Source: Artemia franciscana
Lineage: Eukaryota; Arthropoda; Branchiopoda; Anostraca; Artemiidae
Length of the DNA stretch: 64,000 bases
Reading direction: 5' to 3'
Assembly (NCBI RefSeq): GCF_032884065.1
Contig: NC_088879.1
Coordinates: 18,606,489 to 18,670,488, forward strand
In this document: positions 35,076 to 49,708 of the stretch, piece after piece
Numbering within the stretch: position 1 is the first letter of the stretch
Layout of the letters: the number at the start of each line of letters is the position of its first letter
The notes under the pieces: model-generated
Told to the model about the DNA's origin: nothing
The model's database searches: none
Seen by the model: the letters and a program-made list of their open reading frames with translations, nothing else
Translations under genes and position numbers: made by a program

Positions 35076-35515
35076 TCGACCATTCCCTGAGTCGCCATCG
35101 TCATTTATATATCCCCCTGTGCACCCCGGCGTCCCCTTTGTAGTTATGTCCCTGTGTCCCGGTCGTCATTTATATTCCCTGTGTCCCGATCATCATTTGT
35201 GTCCCGGTGTTCCAGTCTGTGATTTTTCTTTGAGTGTCCCGGGTGTCATTTATATTCCTTGTGTCCTGGTGTCCCGGTCGTCATTTATATCCCCCTGTGC
35301 CCCCCGGCGTCCCCATTGTAGTTGTGTCCCTGTGTCCCGGTCGTCATTTATATTCCCTGTGTCCCGGTCGTCATTTGTATCCCGGTGTCCCGGTCTGTAT
35401 ATACATTCGTTTTTTAGTTTTGTTTTTCTCCTTTATTTTGGACAAACACGACGTCACTCGACAGACAGACAGACAGACATAACCCACAAACAACTTATTT
35501 TTATATATATTTATT
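35076..35515 (-). repeat. Minisatellite block and Helitron 5' end
   Basis: GTCCCGGTCGTCATTTATAT units (35090-35400) followed by CACGACGTCACTCGACAGAC and a 5'-end-like ACAACTTATTTTTATATATA (35490-35509). Confidence 0.75.
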
Positions 35516-36730
<1,215 letters not shown>

Positions 36731-36853
36731 GCTTTGCGCCACCCCAACACCTAGCTGGTGGGGCACAACACCCCCCCCATGACCCCCCCGCGCACGTAAG
36801 TCGTTACGTGCCATATTAGTTACGCGCCATTGTAGTTGTGTCCCACCTGTGAA
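36731..36853 (-). mobile_element. Helitron 3' terminal region without CTAG
   Basis: TGCTTTGCGCCACCCCAACA through ACGTAAGTCGTTACG to GTCCCACCTGTGAA. The outer half of the hairpin and CTAG are missing where it meets the 5' end on its left. Confidence 0.65.
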
Positions 36854-39472
<2,619 letters not shown>

Positions 39473-39490
<18 letters not shown>

Positions 39491-39691
39491 GTATTTAAGA
39501 ATATCGTTCAAACACAAATTTTTAATTATAAAAAGACCGTTAAAAGAGAAATTTCTAATTTTAAAATGACTGAAGAACCTACAATGGCAACACCTGAGGA
39601 AGCTGCTCAAAACGAATGTATTCAAGCCGAAGTAGCTGAGTTGGTAAAGCGTTATGTTTCAGGTTCTAGGTCCGAGAGGCTCCAGGTTTGA
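39473..39691 (+). pseudogene. Helitron ORF fragment fused to tRNA-like module
   Basis: Plus-strand counterpart of 3476-3694: MTEEPTMATPEEAAQNE then the tRNA-like sequence translated as part of the frame. Near-identity of the two copies, including the fusion point, shows they moved as one unit. Confidence 0.5.
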
Positions 39692-39705
39692 ACCTTGGCT
39701 TTAGC
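39626..39705 (+). other. tRNA-like sequence, copy 2
   Basis: 80 nt with acceptor ends GCCGAAG/CTTTAGC (six of seven paired), A-box-like TAGCTGAGTTGG, B-box-like GGTTTGAACCT and T arm CCAGG-TTTGAAC-CTTGG. CAG sits in the anticodon position inside a weak stem. This is the best-preserved of the three copies. No CCA is needed in a eukaryotic gene. Confidence 0.55.
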
Positions 39706-39819
39706 ATTAATACAAAAGAAGAAAAAAAAACTAAAAAAGGTAAAAACTACAAAAAAACTAAAAAGAAAATATATATATATTTATATTTTATATATATATT
39801 TTCTATATATTGTTTGTCT

Positions 39820-40036
39820 GTGTAACGATGACTCTGGTCAAACATTTTCAGATCAATTGCTGGCAATTGGAAACGAAAAGCTCCCAGTAGTGGGAAAGCC
39901 AAGAATGTTGTATATTCGCAATTTTTACGTAGTTTGAAACACATATATAAATCTATCTATATTCACAGGTGGGACACAGGGACACAACTACAATGGCGCG
40001 TAACTAATATGGCGCGTAACGACTTACGCGCGCGGG
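39820..40036 (+). mobile_element. Helicase scrap plus Helitron 3' region
   Basis: Helicase fragment (ATGACTCTGGTCAAACATT, 39828-39892) joined to the second helicase-tail stub (GGGAAAGCCAAGAATGTTG) and CACAGGTGGGACACAGGG, cut at GCGCGCGGGGG (40036). Confidence 0.65.
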
Positions 40037-40114
40037 GGTCCCTTCTACCATTCTCAGGCGAGAATCATAAATTTTTACAATTAAACTTCATCAGTGATAG
40101 AAATTCTGAATTGA

Positions 40115-40582
40115 ATGCACGTTGCGAAATTTCTCCCAACGTTGAAAGGACAATCGTTTCCCAATTGCATACTCCATCGAAAACAGTTAGAGACGTCAGA
40201 TATGACTTTTGATTTTACATCAGAAATTTATAACTACACTTTAGTTATTATAGAAGATTTGTGCGTACGTATGGCAAACAAACCTCTTCAGGATTTGGGA
40301 ATGCCTTCACCTAACCGTATCGCTGCTGTTTCGACATGTGTAGAATTGGATCGTGAACAAAGTTACAGTACGAGTAATCTATTGTCGTATGTACAAAATA
40401 ACATTTCCAAGTTAAGGTCAGAACAAAAAGACATTTATGATACGATAATGCAATATGTCGATAACAACGTTGGAGAAATTTTCTTTTTGGATGTGCCAAC
40501 AACGTTGGAGAAATTTTCTTTTTGGATGCGCCAGGAGGTACTGGTAAAACGTTTGTATAAAACTGATTCTGGCATCAATTAG
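40115..40582 (+). pseudogene. Copy H: chimeric Rep start/linker/helicase start
   Basis: After the junction the frame covers HRKQLETSDMTFDFTSEIYN to the Walker A approach. A 35-bp tandem duplication (40463 and 40498 starts) of AACAACGTTGGAGAAATTTT shifts frame just before GGTGKT. Confidence 0.85.
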
Positions 40583-40601
40583 ACCAAAAAATGATATACC
40601 G

Positions 40602-41144
40602 TTGGCAATTGCGTCATCCGGAATAGCCGCAACGTTGCTGCCTGGTGGAAGAACTGCTCGTTCCGCTTTGAAATTGCCTCTGAATTTGCATTCTACAGAA
40701 ACTCCCACGTGCAATATTTCCAAATCATCTGGGATGGGTAAAGTATTGCAGCAATGCAAACTTATTATTTGGGATGAGTGCACAATGGCACACAAAAAAT
40801 CGCTCGAGGCTCTGGATCAATGCTTGAAAGATTTGCGAGGGAAGTCGAAACCCTTTGGCAGCACATTAATATTGCTTGCGGGAGATTTCAGGCAAACATT
40901 ACCTATAATACCTAGATCAACACCTGCAGACGAAATGAATGCTTGCCTGAAAAATTCTAATTTATGGGCACACGTAAAAACATTAAAATTAACTACAAAT
41001 ATGCGTGTCCGATTGCAAAACGATGACTTTGGTCAAACATTTTCGGATCAATTGCTGGCAATTGGAAACGGAAAGCTCCCAGTAGACTCAATTTCAGGAC
41101 GTACAGAACTACTTGCTGATTTCTGTAATTTAGTGACGTCCTAA
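40602..41144 (+). pseudogene. Copy H: helicase first half after Walker A
   Basis: SSGIAATLLPGGRTARSALK, KLIIWDECTMAHKKS (Walker B), LLAGDFRQTLPIIPRS, NMRVRLQNDD. It ends at an AAA-to-TAA nonsense (41142-41144). Confidence 0.85.
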
Positions 41145-41150
41145 AATGAA

Positions 41151-41710
41151 TTGATTGAAAAAGTATTTCCGAATATTCTAAAATATTATAAAAATAATAA
41201 ATGGCTAAGTGAACGAGTGATTCTCGCACCCAAAAATATAGACGTCCACGAAATCACCAATATTGTTTTGACCAAGATTCGAGACCAGGCAGTCCTTTAC
41301 AAGTCAGTCGACACAGTTTTGGAACCAAATGAAGCGGTTAATTATCCATCTGAATTTTTAAATTCCGTGGATCTTTCAGGGTTTCCACCACACGTGCTAC
41401 AACTAAAAATAGGCGTACCAATAATACTTTTAAGAAATATCAACCCACCAAAGCTTTGCAATGGCACGCGACTTGCCGTAAAAAAAAAACAATGGAAAAC
41501 CTAATAGAGGCCACAATCTTGACAGGGCCTTTTGAGGGTGAGGCTGTTCCTATTCCTCGCATTCCCATGATTCCAACGGATCTGCCTTTTTAATTTAAAA
41601 GATTGCACTTCCCAATTCGATTAGCATTTGCAATCACCATTAACAAAGCTCAAGGTCAATCATTAGAAAAATGTGGTATAGATCTTAATACTGATTGTTT
41701 TTCCCAATGG
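41151..41710 (+). pseudogene. Copy H: helicase second half
   Basis: LKIGVPIILLRNINPPKLCN then an expanded A run at 41480 shifts frame. A TAA (41590-41592) follows in the QFKRLQ codons. The tail is deleted after the DCFS codons, joining directly to AATGGGAAAGCCAAGAATG. Confidence 0.8.
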
Positions 41711-41856
41711 GAAAGCCAAGAATGTTATATTTTCACAATTTTTACGTAGTTTGAAACACATATATAAATCTATCTATATTCAAAGGTGGGACACAGGGAC
41801 ACAACTACAATGGCGCGTAACTGTTGGGGTGGTGTGAAGCGCCACCCCAACAGCTA

Positions 41857-42500
<644 letters not shown>

Positions 42501-43410
42501 GATTGCTAATCGACCATTCCCTGTCCCGGTGTCCCGGTCGTCATTTATATCCCCCTGTTTCCCCCGGTGTCCCCGTTGTAGTTGTGTCCCTGTGTCCCGG
42601 TCGTCATTTATATTCCCTGTGTCCCGGTCGTCATTTGTATCCCGGTGTCCCGGTCTGTATATACATTCGTTTTTTAGTTTTGTTTTTCTCCTTTATTTTT
42701 TTCTTTTTTTTTTCTTTTTTAGTTTATTTAGATTTTTAGATTTTTTAGTTTTTTTATTAGTTTTTAGTTTTTTTTTCTTTTTAGTTTTTTTGTAGTTTTT
42801 ACCTTCTTTTTAGTTTTGTTAGTTTTTTTTTTACTTATGTCATGGTCGTCATTTATACTCCCTGTGTCCCGGTGCTTTGTTGATTGCTAATCGAACATTC
42901 CTTTTGTCCTGGTCGCTTTCTCTTTGAGTGTCGTCATTTATTTTTTTCTTTTTTAGTTCTTTTAGTTTTACCTTTTTTAGTTTTTTTTAGTTTTTTAGAT
43001 GAAAATTTTTTTTAGTTTTTTCCTTTTTTCTTTTTAGTTTTTTATTGGTTTTTACCTTTATTTTAGCTTATTTTTCAGTTTTTTCCTTTTTTTAGTTTTT
43101 TTTTATTTTTTTTAGTTTTTTACCTTTTTTTAGTTTTTTTAGTTTTTTTAGTTTTTTAGCTTTTTTACTTTTTTTATTAGTTTTTAGTTTTTTTTGTAGT
43201 TTTTGCCTTTTTTTAGTTTTTTCAGTTTTTTTTAGTTTTTTATTGGTTTTTACCTTTATTTTAGCTTATTTTTCAGTTTTTTCCTTTTTTTTAGTTTTTT
43301 TTTAGTTATTAGTTTTTTTAGTTTTTTACCTTTTTTTAGTTTTTTTAGTTTTTTTAGTTTTTTAGCTTTTTATTTTTTTTATTAGTTTTTAGTTTTTTTT
43401 GTAGTTTTTG

Positions 43411-43412
<2 letters not shown>
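42501..43412 (-). repeat. Minisatellite and T-rich array
   Basis: Minisatellite 42520-42660 and 42835-42950, T-rich phrases 42668-43410. It is the same module order as 1-1300 but ends at an (AT)n tract instead of a 5' end. Confidence 0.8.
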
Positions 43413-43469
<57 letters not shown>

Positions 43470-46400
43470 CGAATATACAACATTCTTCGCTGTCCAATTC
43501 TCGCTGCATATAAATAGATTGTCAGGTTTACCGACCCTCGAACATGCAACGTACAATTGTCCATGGGAAAAACAATCAGTATTAAGATCAATACCACATT
43601 TTTCTAATGATTGACCTTGAGCTTTGTTAATGGTGATTGCAAATGCTAATCGAATTGGGAATTGCAATCTTTTAAATTGAAAAGGCAGATCTGTTGGAAT
43701 CATGGGAATGCGAGGAATAAGAACAGCCTCACCCTCAAAAGGCCCTGTCAGGATTGTGGCCTCTATTAGGTTTTCCATTGTTTTTTTTACGGCAAGTCGA
43801 GTGCCATTGCAAAGCTTTGGTGGGTTTATATTTCTTAAAAGTATTATTGGTACGCCTATTTTTAGTTGTAGCACGTGTGGTGGAAACCCTGAAAGATCTA
43901 TGGAATTTAAAAATTCAGATGGATAATTAACCGCTTCATTTGGTTCCAAAACTGTGTCGACTGACTTGTAAAGGACTGCCTGGTCTTGAATCTTGGTCAA
44001 AACAATATTGTTGATTTCGTGGACGTCTATATTTTTGGGTGCGAGAATCGCTCTTTCACTTAGCCATTTATTATTTTTATAATTTTTTAGAATATTCGGA
44101 AATACTTTTTCAATCAATTCATTTTTGGACGTCACTAAATTACAGAAATCAGCAGGTAGTTGTATACGTCCTGAAATTGAGTCTACTTGGAGCTTTCCGT
44201 TTCCCATTGCCAGCAATTGATCTGAAAATGTTTGACCAGAGTCATCGTTTTGCAATCGGACACGCATATTTGTAGTTAATTTTAATGTTTTTACGTGTGC
44301 CCATAAATTAGAATTTTTCAGGCAAGCATTCATTTCGTCTGCAGGAGTTGATCTAGGTATTATAGGTAATGTTTGCCTGAAATCTCCCGCAAGCAATATT
44401 AAGGTGCTGCCAAAGGGTTTCGACTTCCCTCGCAAATCTTTCAAGCATTGATCCAGAGCCTCGAGCGATTTTTTGTGTGCCATTGTGCACTCATCCCAAA
44501 TAATAAGTTTGCATTGCTGCAATACTTTACCCATCCCAGATGATTTGGAAATATTGAACGTGGGAGTTTCTGTAGAATGCAAGTTCAGAGGCAATTTCAA
44601 AGCGGAATGAGCAGTTCTTCCACCAGGCAGCAATGTTGCGGCTATTCCGGACGACGCAATTGCCAACGCTATATCATTTTTAGATCGAATTGATGCCAGA
44701 ATCAGTTTTATCACAAACGTTTTACCAGTACCTCCTGGCGCATCCAAAAAGAAAATTTCTCCAACGTTGTTATCGACACAATTCATTATCGTATCATAAA
44801 TGTCTTTTTGTTCCGACGTTAACTTGGAAATGTTATTTTGTACATACGACAATAGATCACTCGTACTGTAACTTTGTTCACGATCCAATTCTACACATGT
44901 CGAAACAGCAGCGATACGGTTAGGTGAAGGCATTCCCAAACCCTGAAGAGGTTTGTTTGCCATACTTATGCACAAATCTTCTATAACAACTAAAGTGTAG
45001 TTATAAATTTCTGATGTAAAATCAAAAGTCATGTCTGACGTCTCTAACTGTTTTCGATGAAGTATATCTTCGGACATTTTTGACTTATATTTTTCCCATA
45101 AATCTGTAGGAGCTGATGGAGAGCAAGTTGTTAAAATGATGCCAAACAATGCACGAATTTGACTTGGGGTTGACGTTTCGCACGCGTCATTGATGCAGTT
45201 ATCCCAGTGTTGGTCATTCTCCAATAAATTCAGAGCTTGGCATGCACTACGGTAAGTGTCATGTATAGTACCATTTACAGTCCTCAAATACTCAAAGGAT
45301 GTCGGACCGGGTACATTCACCAAAAGCAGGCGTAGAAAGAAGCATTCATGTTGATTGGGGTGAACGGTGTAGAGTCTTCCTATCGTGGTATCTTTGAAGA
45401 TGGTAGGTTGGCCGTCGACTGACTTACCCTGTTTTCGACGTTCAAATACTTTATTTTTAGTATTCCACGTGTAATACGAAGGCACTTCAGTATACAGCAG
45501 TTTTTTTGAAAAAGAATCATTTTTGCAAAGCGAAAAAAAAGCTGTTAATGTTGTATCCGGTGGATTCAGGACTCTTTGTTGCACGTTGGTTTCCGTGAAA
45601 TAAACACGTTGACCATTCTGTAAATGTACCGCTAAGTGAACAACAGCTGGACTACGTTCATGTATCGGAAATGAAAGAATTCGCCAAACAGCTTCATTAC
45701 TGCTTATGTATCTTCCAGCCTGATATTCTACGATTTCATCAAAATCTTTGATTTCGGACTGCAAGCCAAAAACTGCCATGTCACTGCCTTTGTTGACGTA
45801 TTTACATATGTATTTGATTGCCTTTACGGAATTACAGTATTCAACGTTTATGTGTGCATTAAATGTTTTTGATAATAAAGGGGAATATGGAACAACCCAC
45901 TGGTTATCTACTTCGATGTTGGTACCGTTACGCTTCTTTATTATTGCTGTTTTACCGCCATCTTCAGTAGATCTTCTTCTATATTGTGGGTAACCATCAT
46001 TGCCAGTAATTGTTTTGGGTACTAAAAGTCGAGGATATTGCTTTGTGCACCTTCCTTTGGCCATGCATGGTGAATTTTCGTTCAGTGCACCGCAAGGTCC
46101 ATGTATCATATTTTTTACAATAATATCATGTAACCCCTTATCGACATTTTTATCAGGTATTTCAGCGGAAATCACATCATCAATTTCGTTTGAAGTAATT
46201 TTTTTATGTAGCCAGATTAGTATATGTGCGTGTGGCAAACCTCGTTTTTGCCATTCCACTGAGTACATCCAGCATCGCACTGACCCAAACACTTCATGTT
46301 TTACAAGGTAGTTTATCAGTGATTTCAACTTTTGCCGGAAGACACGTGCCGTAATGTCATGCCTATGAACCGCCGATTGTCCTTGAAGTAAAAGCTGCAG

Positions 46401-46499
46401 TATCTCGTCCCAAGATTGATTACATGTAAATGTAATAAATAAATCTGGACGACCATAGAGACGAACATACGCAATAGCATCTTGACCATATTCATGCAT
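43389..46499 (-). CDS. Copy D: Rep C-terminal region plus complete Pif1-type helicase
   Basis: A 1036-codon uninterrupted frame, the longest in the window. Residues 9-35 are the Rep YVRLYGRPDLFITFTCN region, and HUH is H90-A91-H92 in RGLPHAHILIW. The catalytic Tyr region is KYICKYVNKG (229-238). The helicase has Walker A APGGTGKT (587-594), Walker B IIWDEC (666-671), GDFRQTLP (705-712), INKAQGQSL (957-965) and YVACSRV (983-989). Family role: Rep nicks and joins the strand and the helicase unwinds it during rolling-circle transposition. The last 26 residues are read-through of (AT)n and T-rich sequence, not native. The Met is internal; the true start lies upstream beyond a 49-bp deletion. Confidence 0.9.
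43413..43467. repeat. (AT)n truncating copy D
   Basis: AT tract that fuses the T-rich array to the helicase C terminus of copy D. The copy D frame reads through it as Tyr-Ile repeats. Confidence 0.9.
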
Positions 46500-46978
46500 A
46501 TGACGGGGACTGCCAGCATATGACGAAGGTAATCTCGCAAATGAATGTATTGTTCAGAGCGGAGCTTGGTCTGATTCAGGCGGATATATAGCAAACGTTC
46601 TGATTCAATTTTAGCATACATATCCACGACAAATTGGTGAAACAATTCACGGCATTTTAAAATATAATTTTCTTCATCCTGCCGAATCATTAGTCTATAG
46701 GAATAATAATGCATTGCACTGCATTTCTTATTCATTTCTTTGTTAGTGGCTGGATTCATCAATTTAATATTAAAGTGATAGCCGTCGGCTCCATCCCAAA
46801 AAATGATAGGATATTGTAGGGCATCGTAGCATCGATGAGTTTCAGCAATTCTTAACAACTGAGCGTTTCGCTTATGTAGAATAATATCTCGAGGTAAAAA
46901 CTGATCACCGACCATAACGATTGCCACTTCGTCGATAGTCGGAGCATTGTATCTACGCACATGTTGGCCAGGAGGCAT
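46325..46978 (-). pseudogene. Copy D: Rep central segment
   Basis: Covers PPGQHVRRYNAPTIDEVAIV to RSEQYIHLRD. A 49-bp deletion (around 46532) relative to copy C then shifts the frame, so the C-terminal 60 residues are artefactual. Upstream it is offset by a 1-bp deletion at about 46976. Confidence 0.85.
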
Positions 46979-47892
46979 TTGTCAGCGGAAATAACAATTT
47001 TATGAGTATCAGTAGGCATCAAATCGATGGCTGTTTTGAACAGACGCACTAACTTATTATTTTCGTGGAAAAGATGTTGCAATTGGGAAACGATTGTCCT
47101 TTCAACGTTGGGAGAAATTTCGCAACGTGCATTCAATTCAGAATTTCTATCGCTGATGAAGTACAATTGTAAAAATTTATGATTCTCGCCTGAGAATGGT
47201 AGAAGGGACCCTGCTTTATGATAAATTTGCCCTTTTACTTTGAAAGTAGACATAAATTGATCTGGATTTTCGATTTGGGCTCCAAACGACGTCATTTGGA
47301 AACATGAGTTGTATTGTCTGATTTTTGACAAAAAACGCTTAGATTCTGACGTAGTTCCAGTAAGGAAAGTCTTCAATGGCTCTGGTGGTGCAGCCAATAG
47401 AGGAAGTTTAACTTTTCCTGAGGCGCAACACATTCCCATTGTTTCACCATTGAATTTCAAGGCCTTGCAATAGGGACAAATTTTAGACATTGTCCCGATT
47501 TGAACACATCTACTCAAGCTATAATCATCGACTGGGTTGTACCTGAATGCCAGGCGATAACTTTCAGATTGCTCTGATTCCTCGGCACACTTTCTTTTCT
47601 TACTTTCTCTATCAGCCTCAAGCCTGTTTCCCTGCTGTTCTTTTGATTCCTCGGCACGCCTTCTTTTTTTACTTTCTCTTTCAGAAGCAAGTCTGGTTTC
47701 GCGTTGCTCTGGTAGTTGCTCGACACGCCTTCGTTGACGTAAATTGCACATTCTTAATCTGGCCATTTCTCTTTGAACCGCAAGCCTGGTTTTGCTTTTT
47801 GGTAACATTCTATCTTTTTCAATGTTTTTCAATTTTTCAGTGTTCATTCTAACATTGATGTTAGAAAAAAATTTTACGTGCCAAGCATGCAA
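46852..47892 (-). CDS. Copy D: RepHel N-terminal segment
   Basis: A 346-codon frame with a lineage-specific start (MNTEKLKNIEKDRMLPKSKT at codon 16). It has basic repeats (RESKKRRRAEES), CPYCKALKFNGETMGMCCAS, then the Rep start MTSFGAQIENPDQF to KTAIDLMPTDTHKIVISADK. A 1-bp deletion then makes the last 40 residues artefactual. The N terminus differs from copies A and C, which start MF(K/N)FKMTDELTMA. Confidence 0.85.
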   Translation of the reverse strand: MHAWHVKFFSNINVRMNTEKLKNIEKDRMLPKSKTRLAVQREMARLRMCNLRQRRRVEQLPEQRETRLASERESKKRRRAEESKEQQGNRLEADRESKKRKCAEESEQSESYRLAFRYNPVDDYSLSRCVQIGTMSKICPYCKALKFNGETMGMCCASGKVKLPLLAAPPEPLKTFLTGTTSESKRFLSKIRQYNSCFQMTSFGAQIENPDQFMSTFKVKGQIYHKAGSLLPFSGENHKFLQLYFISDRNSELNARCEISPNVERTIVSQLQHLFHENNKLVRLFKTAIDLMPTDTHKIVISADKCLLANMCVDTMLRLSTKWQSLWSVISFYLEILFYISETLSC

Positions 47893-48109
47893 ACACTCGA
47901 CAATTTATAATAAAACTCAAAATTATAAATATCTGTTATAAGGTTTTCGAATTACTTTAATCTATTGTCAAAATATATAGAAATATTTATGCAATTCCCA
48001 GTTTCTACATTTTTAGTTTCAGTTTGCTTTTCAGTTTAGTTTCATTTTTATATATATTTAAGATATAATCTGGCGTAACGGACAGACAACTTATTTTTAT
48101 ATATATAGA
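47893..48109 (-). promoter_or_regulatory. Copy D 5' leader and Helitron 5' terminus
   Basis: From TC (48108-48109): TCTATATATATAAAAATAAG, GTCTGTCCGTTACGCCAGAT, AAACTAAACTG-like phrases, then AAATTGTCGAGTGTTTGCA and GCATGCTTGGCACG. It presumably holds the RepHel promoter. Copy E and the relics at 12.5 and 26.3 kb share it. Confidence 0.6.
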
Positions 48110-48709
48110 AGATAGATTTTTATATATATATAGATACAGTTTCTTCTTTAGTTTTTTTTCTTTTTTAGTTTTTTCTTTTTTTAGTTTCTTCTTTTTATTG
48201 ATTTGTTTTCTTCAATTTCTCAATGTTCATTCTAACATTGACACTTGGAAAAATCTTTACGTGCCAAGCATGCTAAAGCTCCAACAATTTAAATTAAACA
48301 TCAAAATTTGGGGTATCTGTTTTAAGGTTTTCGAATTACTTTAATCTATTTTCAAAATATATTGAAATATTTGTGCAATTCCCAGTTTTTTTTAGTTTTT
48401 TCTTTTTTTAGTTTTTTAGCTTTTTTAGTTTTTTTTTTTAGTTTTTTATCTTTTTTATTTTTTTACGTTTTTTCTTTTTAGGTTTTTTCTTTTTTTAATT
48501 TTTTAATTTTTAATTTTTTTTTTTAGTTTTTTCTTTTTAGTTTTTTTTTAGTTTTTACCATTTTTCTTTTTCGAATTACTTTAATCTATTGTCAAAATAT
48601 TTCGAAATATTTATGCAATTTCCAGTTTTTGCATTCTAGTTTGTTTTCTTTTATATATATAGAAGATATAATCTGGCGTAACGGACAGACAACTTATTTT
48701 TATATATAT

Positions 48710-48712
<3 letters not shown>
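48110..48712 (-). mobile_element. Two internally deleted Helitron leaders
   Basis: 48215-48400 repeats the copy D leader (CAATGTTCATTCTAACATTG, CCAAGCATGCTAAAGCTCCA). T-rich 48390-48560 follows, then a second leader with an intact 5' end (TC at 48711-48712, CTGGCGTAACGGACAGACAA). No coding part survives. Confidence 0.7.

Positions 48713-48790
<78 letters not shown>
48713..48790. repeat. (AT)n between Helitron ends
   Basis: AT tract between a minus-strand 5' end (48711) and the next CTAG (48791-48794). Confidence 0.9.
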
Positions 48791-48791
<1 letters not shown>

Positions 48792-48975
48792 TAGCTGTTG
48801 GCCCCCCCGCGCGCGTAAGTCGTTACGCGCCATATTAGTTACGCGCCATTGTAGCTGTGGCCCTGTGTCCCACCTGTGAATAGAGATAGATATAAATATA
48901 TATTTTTAACTACGTAAAACATGCGAATATACAACATTCTTCGCTGTCCCATTGTCTGTGCATATAAATAGCATT
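48791..48975 (-). mobile_element. Helitron 3' end with lost hairpins
   Basis: CTAGCTGTTGG jumps straight to CCCCCCCGCGCGCGTAAG, deleting both hairpins, then CCCACCTGTGAATAG and a short helicase-tail remnant (48905-48970). Confidence 0.7.
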
Positions 48976-49670
48976 TATATTCCCTGTGTCCCGGTCGTCA
49001 TTTGTGTCCTGGTGTCCCAGTTTGTAATTTCTCTTTGAGTGTCCCGGTCGTCATTTATATTCCCTGTGTCCCAGTATCCCGGTCGTCATTTGTGTCCCGG
49101 TGTCCCGGTCTGTAATTTCTATTCAATCAATCCCTGTGTCTCAGTCGTCAATTATATATCCTGCCTGTGCCCCCGGCGTCCCCGTTGTAGTTTTGTCCCT
49201 GCGTCCCGGTCGTCCTTTATATTCTCCGTCGTGATTTGTGTCCGGGTGTCCCAGTCTGTAATTTTTAATATGTTTTTTAATTTGTTTATAATTTTTATAT
49301 TAGACCCAGTCTAATATGAAGACTCTTCCTCCTATTTATTGTTTATTTTTGGCAAATATCTATATGGTAAAAATTCTATGATAAATTTAAAATTTAATGA
49401 GAATATTAAAATATTCTCAGATTCACAACCTTGCTCAACCCCAATTTATGCGGTTTCAAAGAACTGCAAATGTCTTTTATATCCTGCCTGTGCCCCCGGC
49501 GTCCCCGTTGTAGTTGTGTCCCTGCGTCCCGGTCGTCCTTTATATTCCCGGTCGTGATTTGTGTCCGGTTGTCCCAGTCTGTAATTTTTCTTTGAGGTTC
49601 CCGGTCGTCATTTATATTCCCTCTATGTCGGTCGCCATTTGTGTCCCGGTCTGTAATTTATCTTTGAGTG
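48976..49670. repeat. Minisatellite interrupted by unique sequence
   Basis: Minisatellite units (48976-49262 and 49478-49670) are split by about 215 bp of AT-rich sequence (49263-49477) not seen elsewhere in the window. Confidence 0.75.
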
Positions 49671-49708
49671 TTTTTTCTTTTTATTTTTTTTTAGTTTTTT
49701 ACATTTTT

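Larger units (their letters stand above)
40037..41856 (+). mobile_element. Helitron copy H (Rep-deleted derivative)
   Basis: Plus strand. Begins at the Rep start (TCCCTTCTACCATTCTCAGG), jumps at about 40168 to the linker, continues through the helicase and ends with a truncated tail and the 3' hairpin with CTAG at 41853-41856. Most of Rep, including HUH and Tyr motifs, is missing, so it can only be mobilised in trans. Confidence 0.85.
43468..48109 (-). mobile_element. Helitron copy D (best preserved RepHel)
   Basis: Minus strand. The 5' end is intact at 48108-48109 (TC), followed by GTCTGTCCGTTACGCCAGAT and a 210-bp leader. The coding part has only two frameshifts. The 3' UTR and terminal hairpin are lost at the (AT)n tract (43467), so the copy lacks a usable 3' end. 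Confidence 0.9.

Noticed and set aside
39626..39705. Functional tRNA-Leu gene
   Set aside because: The acceptor has a mismatch and the anticodon and D stems are weak; the module is repeated inside mobile elements, so tRNA-derived is the safer call.
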